Shown one piece after another: positions 1-7,264 of a DNA stretch of 29,884 bases; the stretch's first letter is position 1; the number at the start of each line of letters is the position of its first letter. Source of the stretch: an uncultured Coprococcus sp. Its GTDB lineage: Bacteria; Bacillota_A; Clostridia; Lachnospirales; Lachnospiraceae. The position numbers were made by a program, and so were the translations under genes. The notes under the pieces are model-generated. The model saw only the letters and a program-made list of their open reading frames with translations, did no database searches and had not been told where the DNA came from. The DNA lies in contig CAAGAB010000244.1 in the NCBI GenBank assembly GCA_900767685.1, positions 1-29,884 on the forward strand. The letters run 5' to 3'.

Positions 1-444
1 GGTATAGTATTCCAGAACTTCAGACTGCTTAAGGACAGGACCATATACGAGAACGTGGCATTTGCACAGAGAGTTATCCAGACTCCTGCCAGATATATAA
101 GAAGACGAGTGCCAGCGATGCTTACACTGGTGGGACTTGCAGACAAATACAAGTCATATCCGAAGGAGCTTTCAGGTGGTGAGCAGCAGAGAGTAGCTAT
201 GGCGAGAGCGCTGGTAAACAATCCGGATATCATCCTTGCCGATGAGCCGACCGGAAACCTTGATCCGAAGAATTCACTGGATATCATGAATCTGCTTGAG
301 GATATCAACAAGAGAGGAACCACAGTTGTGGTTGTAACTCATAACAAGGATATCGTCAATGAGATGAAGAAGAGAGTTATCACGCTGAAAAAGGGCGTGA
401 TCATCAGTGATGAGAAGGAAGGAGGATATATAGATGAAGATTAG
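1..444 (+). CDS. ftsE: Cell-division ABC ATPase FtsE, 5' end missing
   Basis: ATP-binding subunit of FtsEX, which sits at the inner membrane face and couples ATP hydrolysis to activation of a periplasmic or extracellular peptidoglycan hydrolase. The frame is open from base 1, so the Walker A region lies upstream of the window. Visible are the Q-loop (VFQNFRLL), the ABC signature LSGGEQQRVAMARAL, Walker B IILADEPTGNLD and the H-loop THNKD, in the normal order. The internal GTG at 55 is not a real start. The stop overlaps the ftsX start by 11 nt, typical of translational coupling in ftsEX operons. Assignment rests on the ATPase motifs plus the ftsX and hydrolase neighbours. A LolD-type ATPase would look similar in isolation, but the context makes FtsE nearly certain. 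Confidence 0.95.
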   Translation, partial: GIVFQNFRLLKDRTIYENVAFAQRVIQTPARYIRRRVPAMLTLVGLADKYKSYPKELSGGEQQRVAMARALVNNPDIILADEPTGNLDPKNSLDIMNLLEDINKRGTTVVVVTHNKDIVNEMKKRVITLKKGVIISDEKEGGYIDED

Positions 445-1342
445 TACATTTTTCTATATCCTCAGACAGGGATTTGCGAATATAAGAAGAAATATACTGT
501 TCTCACTGGCATCCATAGGAACGATCATATCGTGCCTATTCCTGTTTGGAATCATCTATGCGGTGGTTGTGAACTTCCAGTCGGGAATGCAGGAACTTGA
601 GAGCACGGTTACAATATCGGTATTCTTTGATGAGGATACCTCAGATGAGACTATACAGCTGATAGGTGAACAGATAAGAACACTTGATTATGTGAATACG
701 ATGGATTTTGTATCGGCAGATCAGGCATGGGATAACTTCGTTAAGCAGAACTATGACAATCCACAGGCTGCAAAGGATGCATTTGGGGATGATAATCCGT
801 TAAAGAATGCGTCGTCATACGAGGTGACGCTCAAGGACGTGTCAAAACAGCCGGAGTTCGTTGCATTTGCACAGGGGCTTTCGGGAGTCCGCAAGGTCAA
901 GAGTTCAGATGTGACGGCTGACAGCATAACGACACTTTCGTCACTGGTTGGATATGCGTCCATCGGAATTGTGGTGATACTGATGCTGGTATCTATCTTC
1001 CTTATAAGCAACACCATCACGATAGGAATCACGGTGCGCAAGGAAGAGATCGGGATCATGAAACTCATAGGAGCGACGAATGTGTTCGTAAGGGCACCGT
1101 TCATCATAGAGGGTATCATCATAGGAGCTGTCGGATCGGCGATACCGTTGGTTCTTCTATATTATATGTATGACAAGATACTGACATATGTGGCAGGAAG
1201 ATTCCAGGTAGTAACGACGCTGTTCGCATTTGTGAGCCAGAAGGAGCTGTTCAGCACGATGGTGCCGGTCGGACTGGTGCTTGGTATAGGTGTTGGTCTT
1301 GTGGGAAGTATTCTGACGACAAGGAAGCATTTGAGAGTGTAG
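434..1342 (+). CDS. ftsX: Cell-division protein FtsX
   Basis: Integral membrane partner of FtsE; it transmits ATPase state to an extracellular hydrolase through its large external loop. At 302 aa it has the normal family length. One membrane helix lies at about residues 22-46, an extracytoplasmic domain spans about 47-168, and three more helices lie near 172-193, 222-244 and 276-296. This four-helix layout is the FtsX pattern. Motifs seen include RRNILFSLASIGT at the first helix and VRKEEIGIMKLIGATN in the cytoplasmic loop, which is the FtsE-contact coupling region. The start at 434 has an AAGGAGG-type site inside the end of ftsE and overlaps that gene. No terminator follows directly; the hydrolase gene starts 160 nt later from what seems to be its own promoter. 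Confidence 0.95.
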   Translation: MKISTFFYILRQGFANIRRNILFSLASIGTIISCLFLFGIIYAVVVNFQSGMQELESTVTISVFFDEDTSDETIQLIGEQIRTLDYVNTMDFVSADQAWDNFVKQNYDNPQAAKDAFGDDNPLKNASSYEVTLKDVSKQPEFVAFAQGLSGVRKVKSSDVTADSITTLSSLVGYASIGIVVILMLVSIFLISNTITIGITVRKEEIGIMKLIGATNVFVRAPFIIEGIIIGAVGSAIPLVLLYYMYDKILTYVAGRFQVVTTLFAFVSQKELFSTMVPVGLVLGIGVGLVGSILTTRKHLRV

Positions 1343-1435
1343 TGCTTTAAGGCGATGAGAGATTATAGCAGTGCAGAGACAGTAGCAATGCACAAAAATT
1401 TCACATTTAGTTATCACTTTTTTAGCGGTAGTATG

Positions 1436-1444
1436 TGTTATAAT
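1436..1444 (+). promoter_or_regulatory. Extended -10 promoter before the M23 hydrolase
   Basis: TGTTATAAT (TGn plus a perfect TATAAT) lies 59 nt upstream of the hydrolase start. No good -35 is visible at 16-18 nt, which fits an extended -10 promoter. It would let the hydrolase be expressed separately from ftsEX. Confidence 0.55.
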
Positions 1445-1502
1445 ATTGATAAGTAGGGCATAAAGACAAAACATTGTGATATGCATTTAGGAGGCATGGA
1501 TA

Positions 1503-2846
1503 ATGAGAATAGATTTATATAAGATAAAGAAGAAAGGTATGCAGATGGCTGTAGTTACCACAGGAGCAGTGCTCATGTCGTTTACATCATTATTTGCAGT
1601 TCCGGGATTCAGTGTACATGCAGAGGAAACCAAGGAGGAGGTTGAGCAGCAGAAGGAAGAGGCTCAGCAGGGACAGGCAGAGGCAAAGGCAAACGCAGAG
1701 AAGTATCAGAAGAAGGTTGACAAACTTACTGCGACGGTTAACGAGCTTGATAAGCAGGCCACAGATATCAGTACACAGATCGTACAGAAGAAGCAGGAGG
1801 CTGATGATCTTCAGACAGAGATAGATGAGACACAGACAAAGCTTGCTGAGGCACAGGTCAGCGAGGACAACCAGTATGTGGCTATGAAGAAGAGAATACA
1901 GTACCTCTATGAGGAGGGCGATGTAGAATACATAGATGCTCTTATGTCATCCGCTTCATTTGAGGACAGTTTGAATAAGTCAGAGTACGTTGATCAGCTC
2001 AGCTCATATGACCAGAAGCAGCTGGACAAGCTGGTAAAGACAAAGAATGATATAGCTGAGTATGAGCAGACTCTGAAGGATGATCTGGCAGATGTTGAGA
2101 AGGTTCAGGCTGATCTGGAGCAGAAGCAGTCAGATCTCGACGCGGTAATAAACCAGAAGAATGAGGAGATCAATAAGTACAGCGGTGACGCTGCCATGCA
2201 GCAGGCTCTTGCTGAGGAGTATGCGAGACAGGAGTCAGAGTTGGATGATAAGCTGGCTGAAATAGCACGTCAGGAGGCAGCCAGACTTGAAGAGGAACGT
2301 AAGCAGGAGGAGTTACGGAAACAGCAGGAACAGCAGGAACAGCAGGAAGATAATAATGGTGGTACTGATGACACTGACAATTCCGGCAGTGACGACAATT
2401 CCGGTAGTGACGACAATTCCGGTGGTGATGCCAGCGATAATACAGGCGGTTCATCCACAGGAACAGGTCGGTTCATTTGGCCGGTTTCAGGTCCTATCAC
2501 AGATGGCTTTGGACCTAGAGAGTCTCCAACAGCAGGGGCAAGTTCAAACCATATGGGTATTGATATAGGATGTTCGTATGGAGTGCCTATTGCGGCGGCT
2601 GATTCGGGAGTTGTAACAGTAGCCGAGTGGGGCGAAAGTGGTGGTAACTACGTTATGATCGATCATGGCAATGGATTTGTGACAATGTATCTACATAACT
2701 CATCACTTGCAGTAAGCGTTGGTGATGTGGTGTCCCAGGGACAGACTATTGCATATGCAGGCTCGACTGGATATTCTACAGGAGTGCATTGCCACTTTTC
2801 AGTATTTCTCAATGGATCGTATGTAAATCCACTTGATTATCTGTAA
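1503..2846 (+). CDS. Secreted coiled-coil M23 (LytM) peptidoglycan hydrolase, EnvC/PcsB-like
   Basis: Likely FtsEX-controlled cell-wall hydrolase that cuts peptidoglycan peptide bonds during division or elongation. A signal peptide occupies residues 1-40 (basic start, hydrophobic core, cleavage after VHA). Residues about 42-280 form a long Gln/Glu/Lys-rich coiled coil, and 280-320 are a Gln then Asp/Ser/Gly-rich linker with a repeated DDNSGS unit. Residues about 325-447 are an M23 domain. The zinc and catalytic residues appear intact: H350 and D354 (HMGID), H398 (YLHN) and H429-x-H431 (HCHF). CwlO in Bacillus and PcsB in streptococci play this role with NlpC/P60 and CHAP domains; E. coli EnvC has the same coiled-coil/LytM plan but a degenerate active site. 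Position directly after ftsEX supports a functional link. Confidence 0.88.
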   Translation: MRIDLYKIKKKGMQMAVVTTGAVLMSFTSLFAVPGFSVHAEETKEEVEQQKEEAQQGQAEAKANAEKYQKKVDKLTATVNELDKQATDISTQIVQKKQEADDLQTEIDETQTKLAEAQVSEDNQYVAMKKRIQYLYEEGDVEYIDALMSSASFEDSLNKSEYVDQLSSYDQKQLDKLVKTKNDIAEYEQTLKDDLADVEKVQADLEQKQSDLDAVINQKNEEINKYSGDAAMQQALAEEYARQESELDDKLAEIARQEAARLEEERKQEELRKQQEQQEQQEDNNGGTDDTDNSGSDDNSGSDDNSGGDASDNTGGSSTGTGRFIWPVSGPITDGFGPRESPTAGASSNHMGIDIGCSYGVPIAAADSGVVTVAEWGESGGNYVMIDHGNGFVTMYLHNSSLAVSVGDVVSQGQTIAYAGSTGYSTGVHCHFSVFLNGSYVNPLDYL

Positions 2847-2927
2847 ATGAAATATAGGAATATTGGAATTCGGCAATAGATATATTGACACATAGCTCAA
2901 TAAATGCGTGAATCTGAAATTGATATA

Positions 2928-2967
2928 TACCCTCTTTACTGGAGAAAACAGTAAGGAGGGTATTTTT
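2928..2967 (+). terminator. Intrinsic terminator after the M23 hydrolase
   Basis: TACCCTCTTTACT and AGTAAGGAGGGTA form a 13-bp stem with one G-U pair and a 9-nt loop, followed at once by TTTTT. It closes the ftsEX-hydrolase unit. Confidence 0.9.
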
Positions 2968-3070
2968 AGTGCCTTGTGGCGCAAATTAAGTCGTAATACC
3001 ACATGTAGTGGTGGGCTTAATATATGAAAAAATTAGTCGAAATTTTAAGAAAAAATAGGATTTGTGTCGG

Positions 3071-3099
3071 TTGACATAAGTGATAAAAGTATTTATACT
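3071..3099 (+). promoter_or_regulatory. Sigma-A-type promoter for the acyltransferase operon
   Basis: A consensus TTGACA at 3071 and TATACT at 3094 are separated by exactly 17 nt. This is one of the two strongest housekeeping-type promoters seen here. It lies 40 nt before the MBOAT gene start, downstream of the terminator at 2928-2967. Confidence 0.85.
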
Positions 3100-3138
3100 C
3101 ACACTGGACTAACTATTTAAAGATTTAAGGAGTATATC

Positions 3139-4563
3139 ATGGTTTTTTCGAGCATGGAGTTTTTATTTAGATTCCTGCCTTTATTTTTGCTTATCTATTT
3201 TGTGACAAAGCCGAAGTACAGGAATATTGTACTGCTATTGGGCAGCCTTGTATTTTATGCATATGGCGAGCCTGTATATGTGTTCTTGATGATGTTTTCA
3301 ATCGTATTCAATTATTGGACCGCACGTAGGATCAAGAGATTTTATGACATAGAGGTTTATTCGGAGATTGACTGTTCCTTCGAGCGAAATTGCTGGCTGA
3401 CGGTGGCTATGATATTTGATTTTGGCATGCTATTTGTGTTCAAATATATCAATTTCTTCATAGAGATCATAAACACTGCTGCACGTACAAAGATATTTGA
3501 CAGTGTTGCAATAACATTGCCACTTGGAATCAGTTTTTATACTTTCCAGATAACATCATATATATTCGACGTGTACAGACTCAAGTACCAGGCAGACAAG
3601 AGCATAATCAAATTTGGTACATATGTGAGCATGTTTCCACAGCTCATAGCTGGGCCTATAGTTAATTATGATGAGGTAAAGCCGGAACTTGATCATCGTG
3701 AGACAAATGCGGATGATATAGAACGTGGTGCGACTCTTTTTGTGCTGGGACTTGCGTACAAGGTGCTCCTGGCAAACAAGATTGCAAGTCTGTGGAATGA
3801 TGTATTGACAGTGGGCCCGTTTGGAATAAATTCTATTACAGCCTGGTTGGGCTCATGGGGATATTCGTTCCAGTTGCTTTTTGACTTTATGGGATATTCG
3901 GTTATGGCCATAGGAATTGGTCTGATTCTCGGATTCAAAATACCGGAGAATTTTCTGAATCCATATATGTCACATTCACTGACGGATTTTTGGCGCCGTT
4001 GGCATGTGACACTGGGGCGCTGGTTCCGTGAGTACGTGTATATACCGATGGGTGGAAATAGAAAGGGCAAGCTTCGAATGATACTTGCCATGTTTACCGT
4101 GTGGATGCTCACAGGATTGTGGCATGGCGCGGATTGGAATTTCCTTATATGGGGTCTGTTTCTGTTCGTTTTTATGCTTATGGAAAAACTGTTTCTGGGA
4201 AAAATATTTGATAAGGTTAAGATTCTGGGGCACATATATATGTTCTTCCTGATTCCTATATCCTGGACAATATTCAATATAAGTGATCTCAAGATGCTGT
4301 GGCTTTATCTGAAGAGAATGTTTGGCATGAAGATAGAGGGATCGGTGCTGATCCATGCAGTGGACAAAATGAACATGCTGTTGCAAACCTACTGGTGGCT
4401 GCTGCTTCTGTGTATTGTGTTCTGCACACCGTGGCCGAGAAAACTGATAGAGAGATTTTACAAGAATTGGCTGTGCAAGCTGATCATGCTGGCGTTGTTC
4501 TGGTTTTGTGTATACCAGATCGCGAAGGGTGGTTCCAATCCATTCCTTTATTTTAGATTCTAG
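3139..4563 (+). CDS. MBOAT-family membrane O-acyltransferase (AlgI/DltB-like)
   Basis: Polytopic membrane enzyme expected to pass an acyl (often acetyl) group from the cytoplasm to a cell-surface glycan. The protein is 474 aa with about ten hydrophobic segments, the usual size. Family hallmarks are the N-terminal FLFRFLPLFLLIYF and VFYAYGEP, the block TLPLGISFYTFQ, FWRRWHVTLGRWFREYVYIP with conserved H289, and LTGLWHGADWNF with the presumed catalytic H329. Start ATG at 3139 is preceded by AAGGAG. The next gene begins 11 nt after the stop and encodes an SGNH protein, the standard partner of AlgI-like enzymes. The substrate is unknown: no glycan-synthesis or dlt genes are adjacent, so teichoic-acid D-alanylation (DltB) is less likely than polysaccharide O-acetylation. 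Confidence 0.9.
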   Translation: MVFSSMEFLFRFLPLFLLIYFVTKPKYRNIVLLLGSLVFYAYGEPVYVFLMMFSIVFNYWTARRIKRFYDIEVYSEIDCSFERNCWLTVAMIFDFGMLFVFKYINFFIEIINTAARTKIFDSVAITLPLGISFYTFQITSYIFDVYRLKYQADKSIIKFGTYVSMFPQLIAGPIVNYDEVKPELDHRETNADDIERGATLFVLGLAYKVLLANKIASLWNDVLTVGPFGINSITAWLGSWGYSFQLLFDFMGYSVMAIGIGLILGFKIPENFLNPYMSHSLTDFWRRWHVTLGRWFREYVYIPMGGNRKGKLRMILAMFTVWMLTGLWHGADWNFLIWGLFLFVFMLMEKLFLGKIFDKVKILGHIYMFFLIPISWTIFNISDLKMLWLYLKRMFGMKIEGSVLIHAVDKMNMLLQTYWWLLLLCIVFCTPWPRKLIERFYKNWLCKLIMLALFWFCVYQIAKGGSNPFLYFRF

Positions 4564-4574
4564 GAGGTGGGCAC

Positions 4575-5738
4575 ATGAAGAAATTATGGCAAATGATAAA
4601 AGACTGCCCGCTGTTCACGATACTGATATTATCGGGAATACTAATCACAGCTGGTGGATATGTCGGGGCAGGACTTGGAATATACAAATGGGATGTGAGC
4701 TTTGAGCATCCGATGATCCAGACTGTTCTCATGGATGAAAAGGCAGAGTCAGGAAGTGAGAGAGATACATCAGAAGTAAATACATCCGGCGAAGCTGTTG
4801 CAGGTGATCCAGGCGTAAAGACAACAGAGAAGACGACGGAGAAATCCGACACAAAGACGACGGAGAAATCCGACACAAAGACGACGGAGAAAACCGACGC
4901 AAAGACGACGGAGAAAACCGACACAAAGACGACGGAGAAATCCAACGCAAAGACGACGGAGAAATCCGACACAAAGACGAAGAAAAAGCCGACAGAGAAG
5001 GCAACGGAACAGAAGGCGTCGATAGACACCGGTGGTTCGGCGGCGCCGATATCAAGGCCAACCCAGTATAAGAAGATCAAGACCAGGAAATCGCGAAATA
5101 GCTGCTATGGGGATCTCACAAAGATAGCCCTTGAGACAGACTATCCGTATGTAAAGGTAGACAAGTCATATTTCGATGACGCATTGTTTATCGGTGATTC
5201 ACGTATAGAGGGTCTTGCACTGTATTCAGGACTTGACAATGCTCAGTTTGCATACATGGAGGGACTTACGACATTCGGCCTTATGAGTGAGAAGATAGCT
5301 GCAAATGGAACGGCAACACTCGCGGATCTTCTGAGCAGCCAGACATTCAAGAAGATATATATCATGCTGGGAATAAATGAGGCTGGTTACGCAACGGATT
5401 CATATGTGTCCACATATATGGATGCGATATCGCAGATTCAGGCACTTCAGCCTAATGCGGTCATATTTATGATGGGCTGTATGCATGTGTCAAGTGATTA
5501 TTCGGATACTCATGATATTGTAAACAATGATAATATAGATGAGAAGAACGGCGCCATAGCTGCATATGCAGATGGAATCAAGCTGTTTTATCTGGATATG
5601 AATACCGTGGTTGACGACGGCAAGGGCGGTCTTATCAAGGATTACACATGGGATGATATACATCTTCAGGCACAGTACTACAGTGTGTGGGAGGATTATC
5701 TCTATTCACATGGTCTGAAGGATGATGCATTTAATTAG
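4575..5738 (+). CDS. Membrane-anchored SGNH/GDSL-like acyl transferase partner
   Basis: Probable extracytoplasmic partner that finishes acyl transfer begun by the MBOAT enzyme. A single N-terminal membrane helix (about residues 12-37) serves as signal anchor. Residues about 83-146 are a Thr/Lys/Glu repeat (TTEKSDTK units) that looks like a flexible wall-spanning stalk. Residues about 197-387 are the SGNH domain: block I FIGDSRIEGL with nucleophile S209, block III MLGINEAG with N268, and block V DDIHLQ with D361 and H363. All four catalytic landmarks are therefore visible. GGAGG precedes the ATG and the MBOAT stop lies 11 nt upstream, so the two are co-translated. A plain esterase reading is possible, but pairing with MBOAT favours acyl transfer. 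Confidence 0.82.
   Translation: MKKLWQMIKDCPLFTILILSGILITAGGYVGAGLGIYKWDVSFEHPMIQTVLMDEKAESGSERDTSEVNTSGEAVAGDPGVKTTEKTTEKSDTKTTEKSDTKTTEKTDAKTTEKTDTKTTEKSNAKTTEKSDTKTKKKPTEKATEQKASIDTGGSAAPISRPTQYKKIKTRKSRNSCYGDLTKIALETDYPYVKVDKSYFDDALFIGDSRIEGLALYSGLDNAQFAYMEGLTTFGLMSEKIAANGTATLADLLSSQTFKKIYIMLGINEAGYATDSYVSTYMDAISQIQALQPNAVIFMMGCMHVSSDYSDTHDIVNNDNIDEKNGAIAAYADGIKLFYLDMNTVVDDGKGGLIKDYTWDDIHLQAQYYSVWEDYLYSHGLKDDAFN
4833..4976 (+). repeat. Six 24-bp tandem units coding TTEKSDTK
   Basis: Six contiguous in-frame 24-bp units starting ACGACGGAGAAA, differing at one to three positions each. They encode the stalk of the SGNH protein. Near-identity at the DNA level implies recent expansion and likely length variation between strains. 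Confidence 0.95.
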
Positions 5739-5872
5739 AGTTCGTAGATTCCGGGGAATCACGGTGAAGACGCATGTGAATGCTCCGGCACCGTGGCCGG
5801 AACAGGCGGTTATCAGGGTTTGCGGCTGCGCAGATATTTGGTGATAGCCGCTATAACTGTGAGGAGGCGGCA
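5739..5872 (+). promoter_or_regulatory. Structured leader or spacer before the EamA transporter
   Basis: GC-richer than its surroundings and full of complementary segments. Hairpin 1 is GATTC/GAATC (5747-5751 with 5756-5760, tetraloop). Hairpin 2 is TCCGGC/GCCGGA (5784-5789 with 5796-5801). Hairpin 3 is GCGGTTATCA/TGATAGCCGC (5806-5815 with 5842-5851, one G-U). CACGGTG (5760-5766) is also exactly complementary to CACCGTG (5789-5795), and this pairing excludes hairpin 2. Mutually exclusive pairings just before a ribosome binding site are what attenuators and riboswitches look like. I could not match a known class, and no promoter is evident. Confidence 0.4.
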
Positions 5873-6766
5873 ATGTCAAAAAAACTAGTTATAAAAGACA
5901 AATATAAAGGAATCCTGTTCATAATCATGGCGGGATTCTTTTTCTCGCTTATGACATTCTTCGTCAGGATATCAGGGGATCTGCCGACTATGCAGAAGGC
6001 ATTTTTCCGAAATGCAGTGGCTGCGGTTGTTGCGATCGCGATGCTCATGAGGACTGAGGAGAAGTTCAGGATAAGAAAGGACAGCTGGCCGGGGCTTGCA
6101 GCGAGGAGTATATGCGGAACAGCCGGACTTATATGCAATTTCTATGCCATCGACAAATTAAATATTGCCGATGCAAATATTCTCAACAAGCTATCACCGT
6201 TCTTTGCGATCATAGCGTCCTATTTTGTCCTGAAAGAGAAGGCAAACAAGATTGAGTGGGCGTCAGTTATACTTGCATTTACCGGGGCGGTATTTGTGGT
6301 AAAACCGTCATTTCACATGGATTTTCTGTATGCGATGGTCGGGGTTGCCGGTGGGCTTGGCGCAGGCGTTGCATATACATATGTGAGAAAACTTGGCAAA
6401 CAGGGGGAGCGCGGACCGGTCATAGTCATGTGTTTCTCAGTGTTCTCGTGCATCGTGACACTGCCTTTTATCATAGTGGATCATGCGCCGATGTCGTGGC
6501 AGCAGATTGTATGCCTGCTTTGTGCCGGTCTTGCGGCAGCAGGCGGACAGTTCAGCATCACGGCGGCTTATCAAAAAGCTCCAGCAAAGGAGATATCGGT
6601 ATTTGACTACAGCCAGGTTATATTTGCCGCAATACTGGGATTTGTATTTCTGGATCAGATACCGGACGCGCTCAGCATCACCGGATATGTGATCATCATC
6701 GGAAGTGCTGTGTTCAAATGGTGGTATAGTCTGAGACAGGATCGTAAGGTGGCAGATGGACGGTAA
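5873..6766 (+). CDS. EamA/DMT-superfamily transporter
   Basis: Drug/metabolite-transporter type permease with ten predicted membrane helices in two EamA repeats (about residues 10-140 and 150-290). Members export amino acids, nucleotide-sugars or other small metabolites; the substrate cannot be read from sequence. The frame is open upstream to an ATG at 5780, but the ATG at 5873 is preferred. It has a GAGGAGG site five bases upstream and yields a normal 297-aa protein starting with a short basic segment before helix 1, whereas the 31-residue extension is Arg-rich, non-hydrophobic and encoded by the structured leader. Typical features are FFFSLMTFFVR in helix 1 and ANILNKLSPFFAIIASYFVLKE at the end of the first repeat. 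It may be cotranscribed with the acylation pair upstream or have its own control. Confidence 0.88.
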   Translation: MSKKLVIKDKYKGILFIIMAGFFFSLMTFFVRISGDLPTMQKAFFRNAVAAVVAIAMLMRTEEKFRIRKDSWPGLAARSICGTAGLICNFYAIDKLNIADANILNKLSPFFAIIASYFVLKEKANKIEWASVILAFTGAVFVVKPSFHMDFLYAMVGVAGGLGAGVAYTYVRKLGKQGERGPVIVMCFSVFSCIVTLPFIIVDHAPMSWQQIVCLLCAGLAAAGGQFSITAAYQKAPAKEISVFDYSQVIFAAILGFVFLDQIPDALSITGYVIIIGSAVFKWWYSLRQDRKVADGR

Positions 6767-6826
6767 GCTGCAAAAAATAATAGATGTTAAGACGGACACG
6801 GGCTGTAAATAAATAGAAAATAACAC

Positions 6827-6889
6827 ATAAAAGACGGATATCAGAAGTGGGAAATGGGTAAATGTTAATTTCTGATATCCGTCTTTTAT
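6827..6889 (+). terminator. Long perfect hairpin after the EamA gene
   Basis: A perfect 20-bp inverted repeat (arms 6827-6846 and 6870-6889, ending in AAAAGACGG and CCGTCTTTT) surrounds a 23-nt loop. The A-rich start and U-rich end of the arms allow termination in both directions, although no separate U-tract follows the stem. Confidence 0.7.
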
Positions 6890-7209
6890 AAAATTAAAAT
6901 AAAAAAGGAAGGTTATGAGGAGTGGATTCCGGAATTTCAGAGGCACCGGACCACTCATCTATGTAAATATGATTGTTGTTAGTCTGAGTGACGGCGAGTG
7001 CGCTGATGCTGCCTGGGCACTTCGTACATCCGCTGTCCTCATCAATCTGGTTATATACTACAGGGGGGCTGTGTTCATTTTGTGTATCAGATGTTAAAGA
7101 AGTATGTTGAAAATGTAATCATAGTATGTTCGGTGTGTATGAGAAACACAAGAGCGTCGCGCTGATGGATGTCGCCATATGAAAAGTTATAAAGTATTAG
7201 AGAGGAAGG
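6890..7209. other. Gene-free spacer with hairpins
   Basis: About 320 nt without a convincing gene. A hairpin at 6920-6956 pairs GAGTGG with CCACTC and, inside it, TCCGG with CCGGA, leaving a 2-nt bulge. A 60-codon open frame from 6915 to 7097 has a GGAAGG only 2 nt from its ATG and unremarkable coding content, so I do not call it. A weaker stem joins CGAGTG and CACTTCG near 6992-7023. Could be a decayed gene or an unknown small RNA. Confidence 0.3.
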
Positions 7210-7239
7210 TTGTAGATTGTAGTTTTTGCATGGTAAAAT
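7210..7239 (+). promoter_or_regulatory. Candidate promoter for the patatin-phosphatase gene
   Basis: TTGTAG at 7210 and TAAAAT at 7234 are 18 nt apart, with TG one base before the -10 (extended -10 form). It lies 25 nt before the start codon, so the leader would be very short. Confidence 0.5.
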
Positions 7240-7264
7240 GATGAGTGACAAGGGGGTATAATAT

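Noticed and set aside
2170..2500. His/Tyr- and Ser/Cys-rich open frames opposite the M23 hydrolase linker
   Set aside because: Antisense shadows of the Gln- and Asp/Ser-rich linker repeats.
4553..5080. 175-residue open frame on the - strand with VFVSDFSV-type repeats
   Set aside because: It is the antisense image of the 24-bp repeat array in the SGNH gene; no ribosome binding site or independent coding signal.
3139..5738. D-alanylation (dlt) operon
   Set aside because: MBOAT and SGNH proteins are present but no dltA or dltC lies next to them, and the SGNH protein has GDSR/DxH blocks with a repeat stalk rather than a DltD layout.
5739..5872. Cobalamin or molybdenum-cofactor riboswitch before the EamA gene
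   Set aside because: GGTGAA and GCCGGA fragments are suggestive, but the remaining conserved boxes are not in order, so no class was assigned.
6915..7097. 60-codon open frame after the EamA gene
   Set aside because: GGAAGG is only 2 nt from the ATG, the frame covers a hairpin, and the predicted peptide has no recognisable features.
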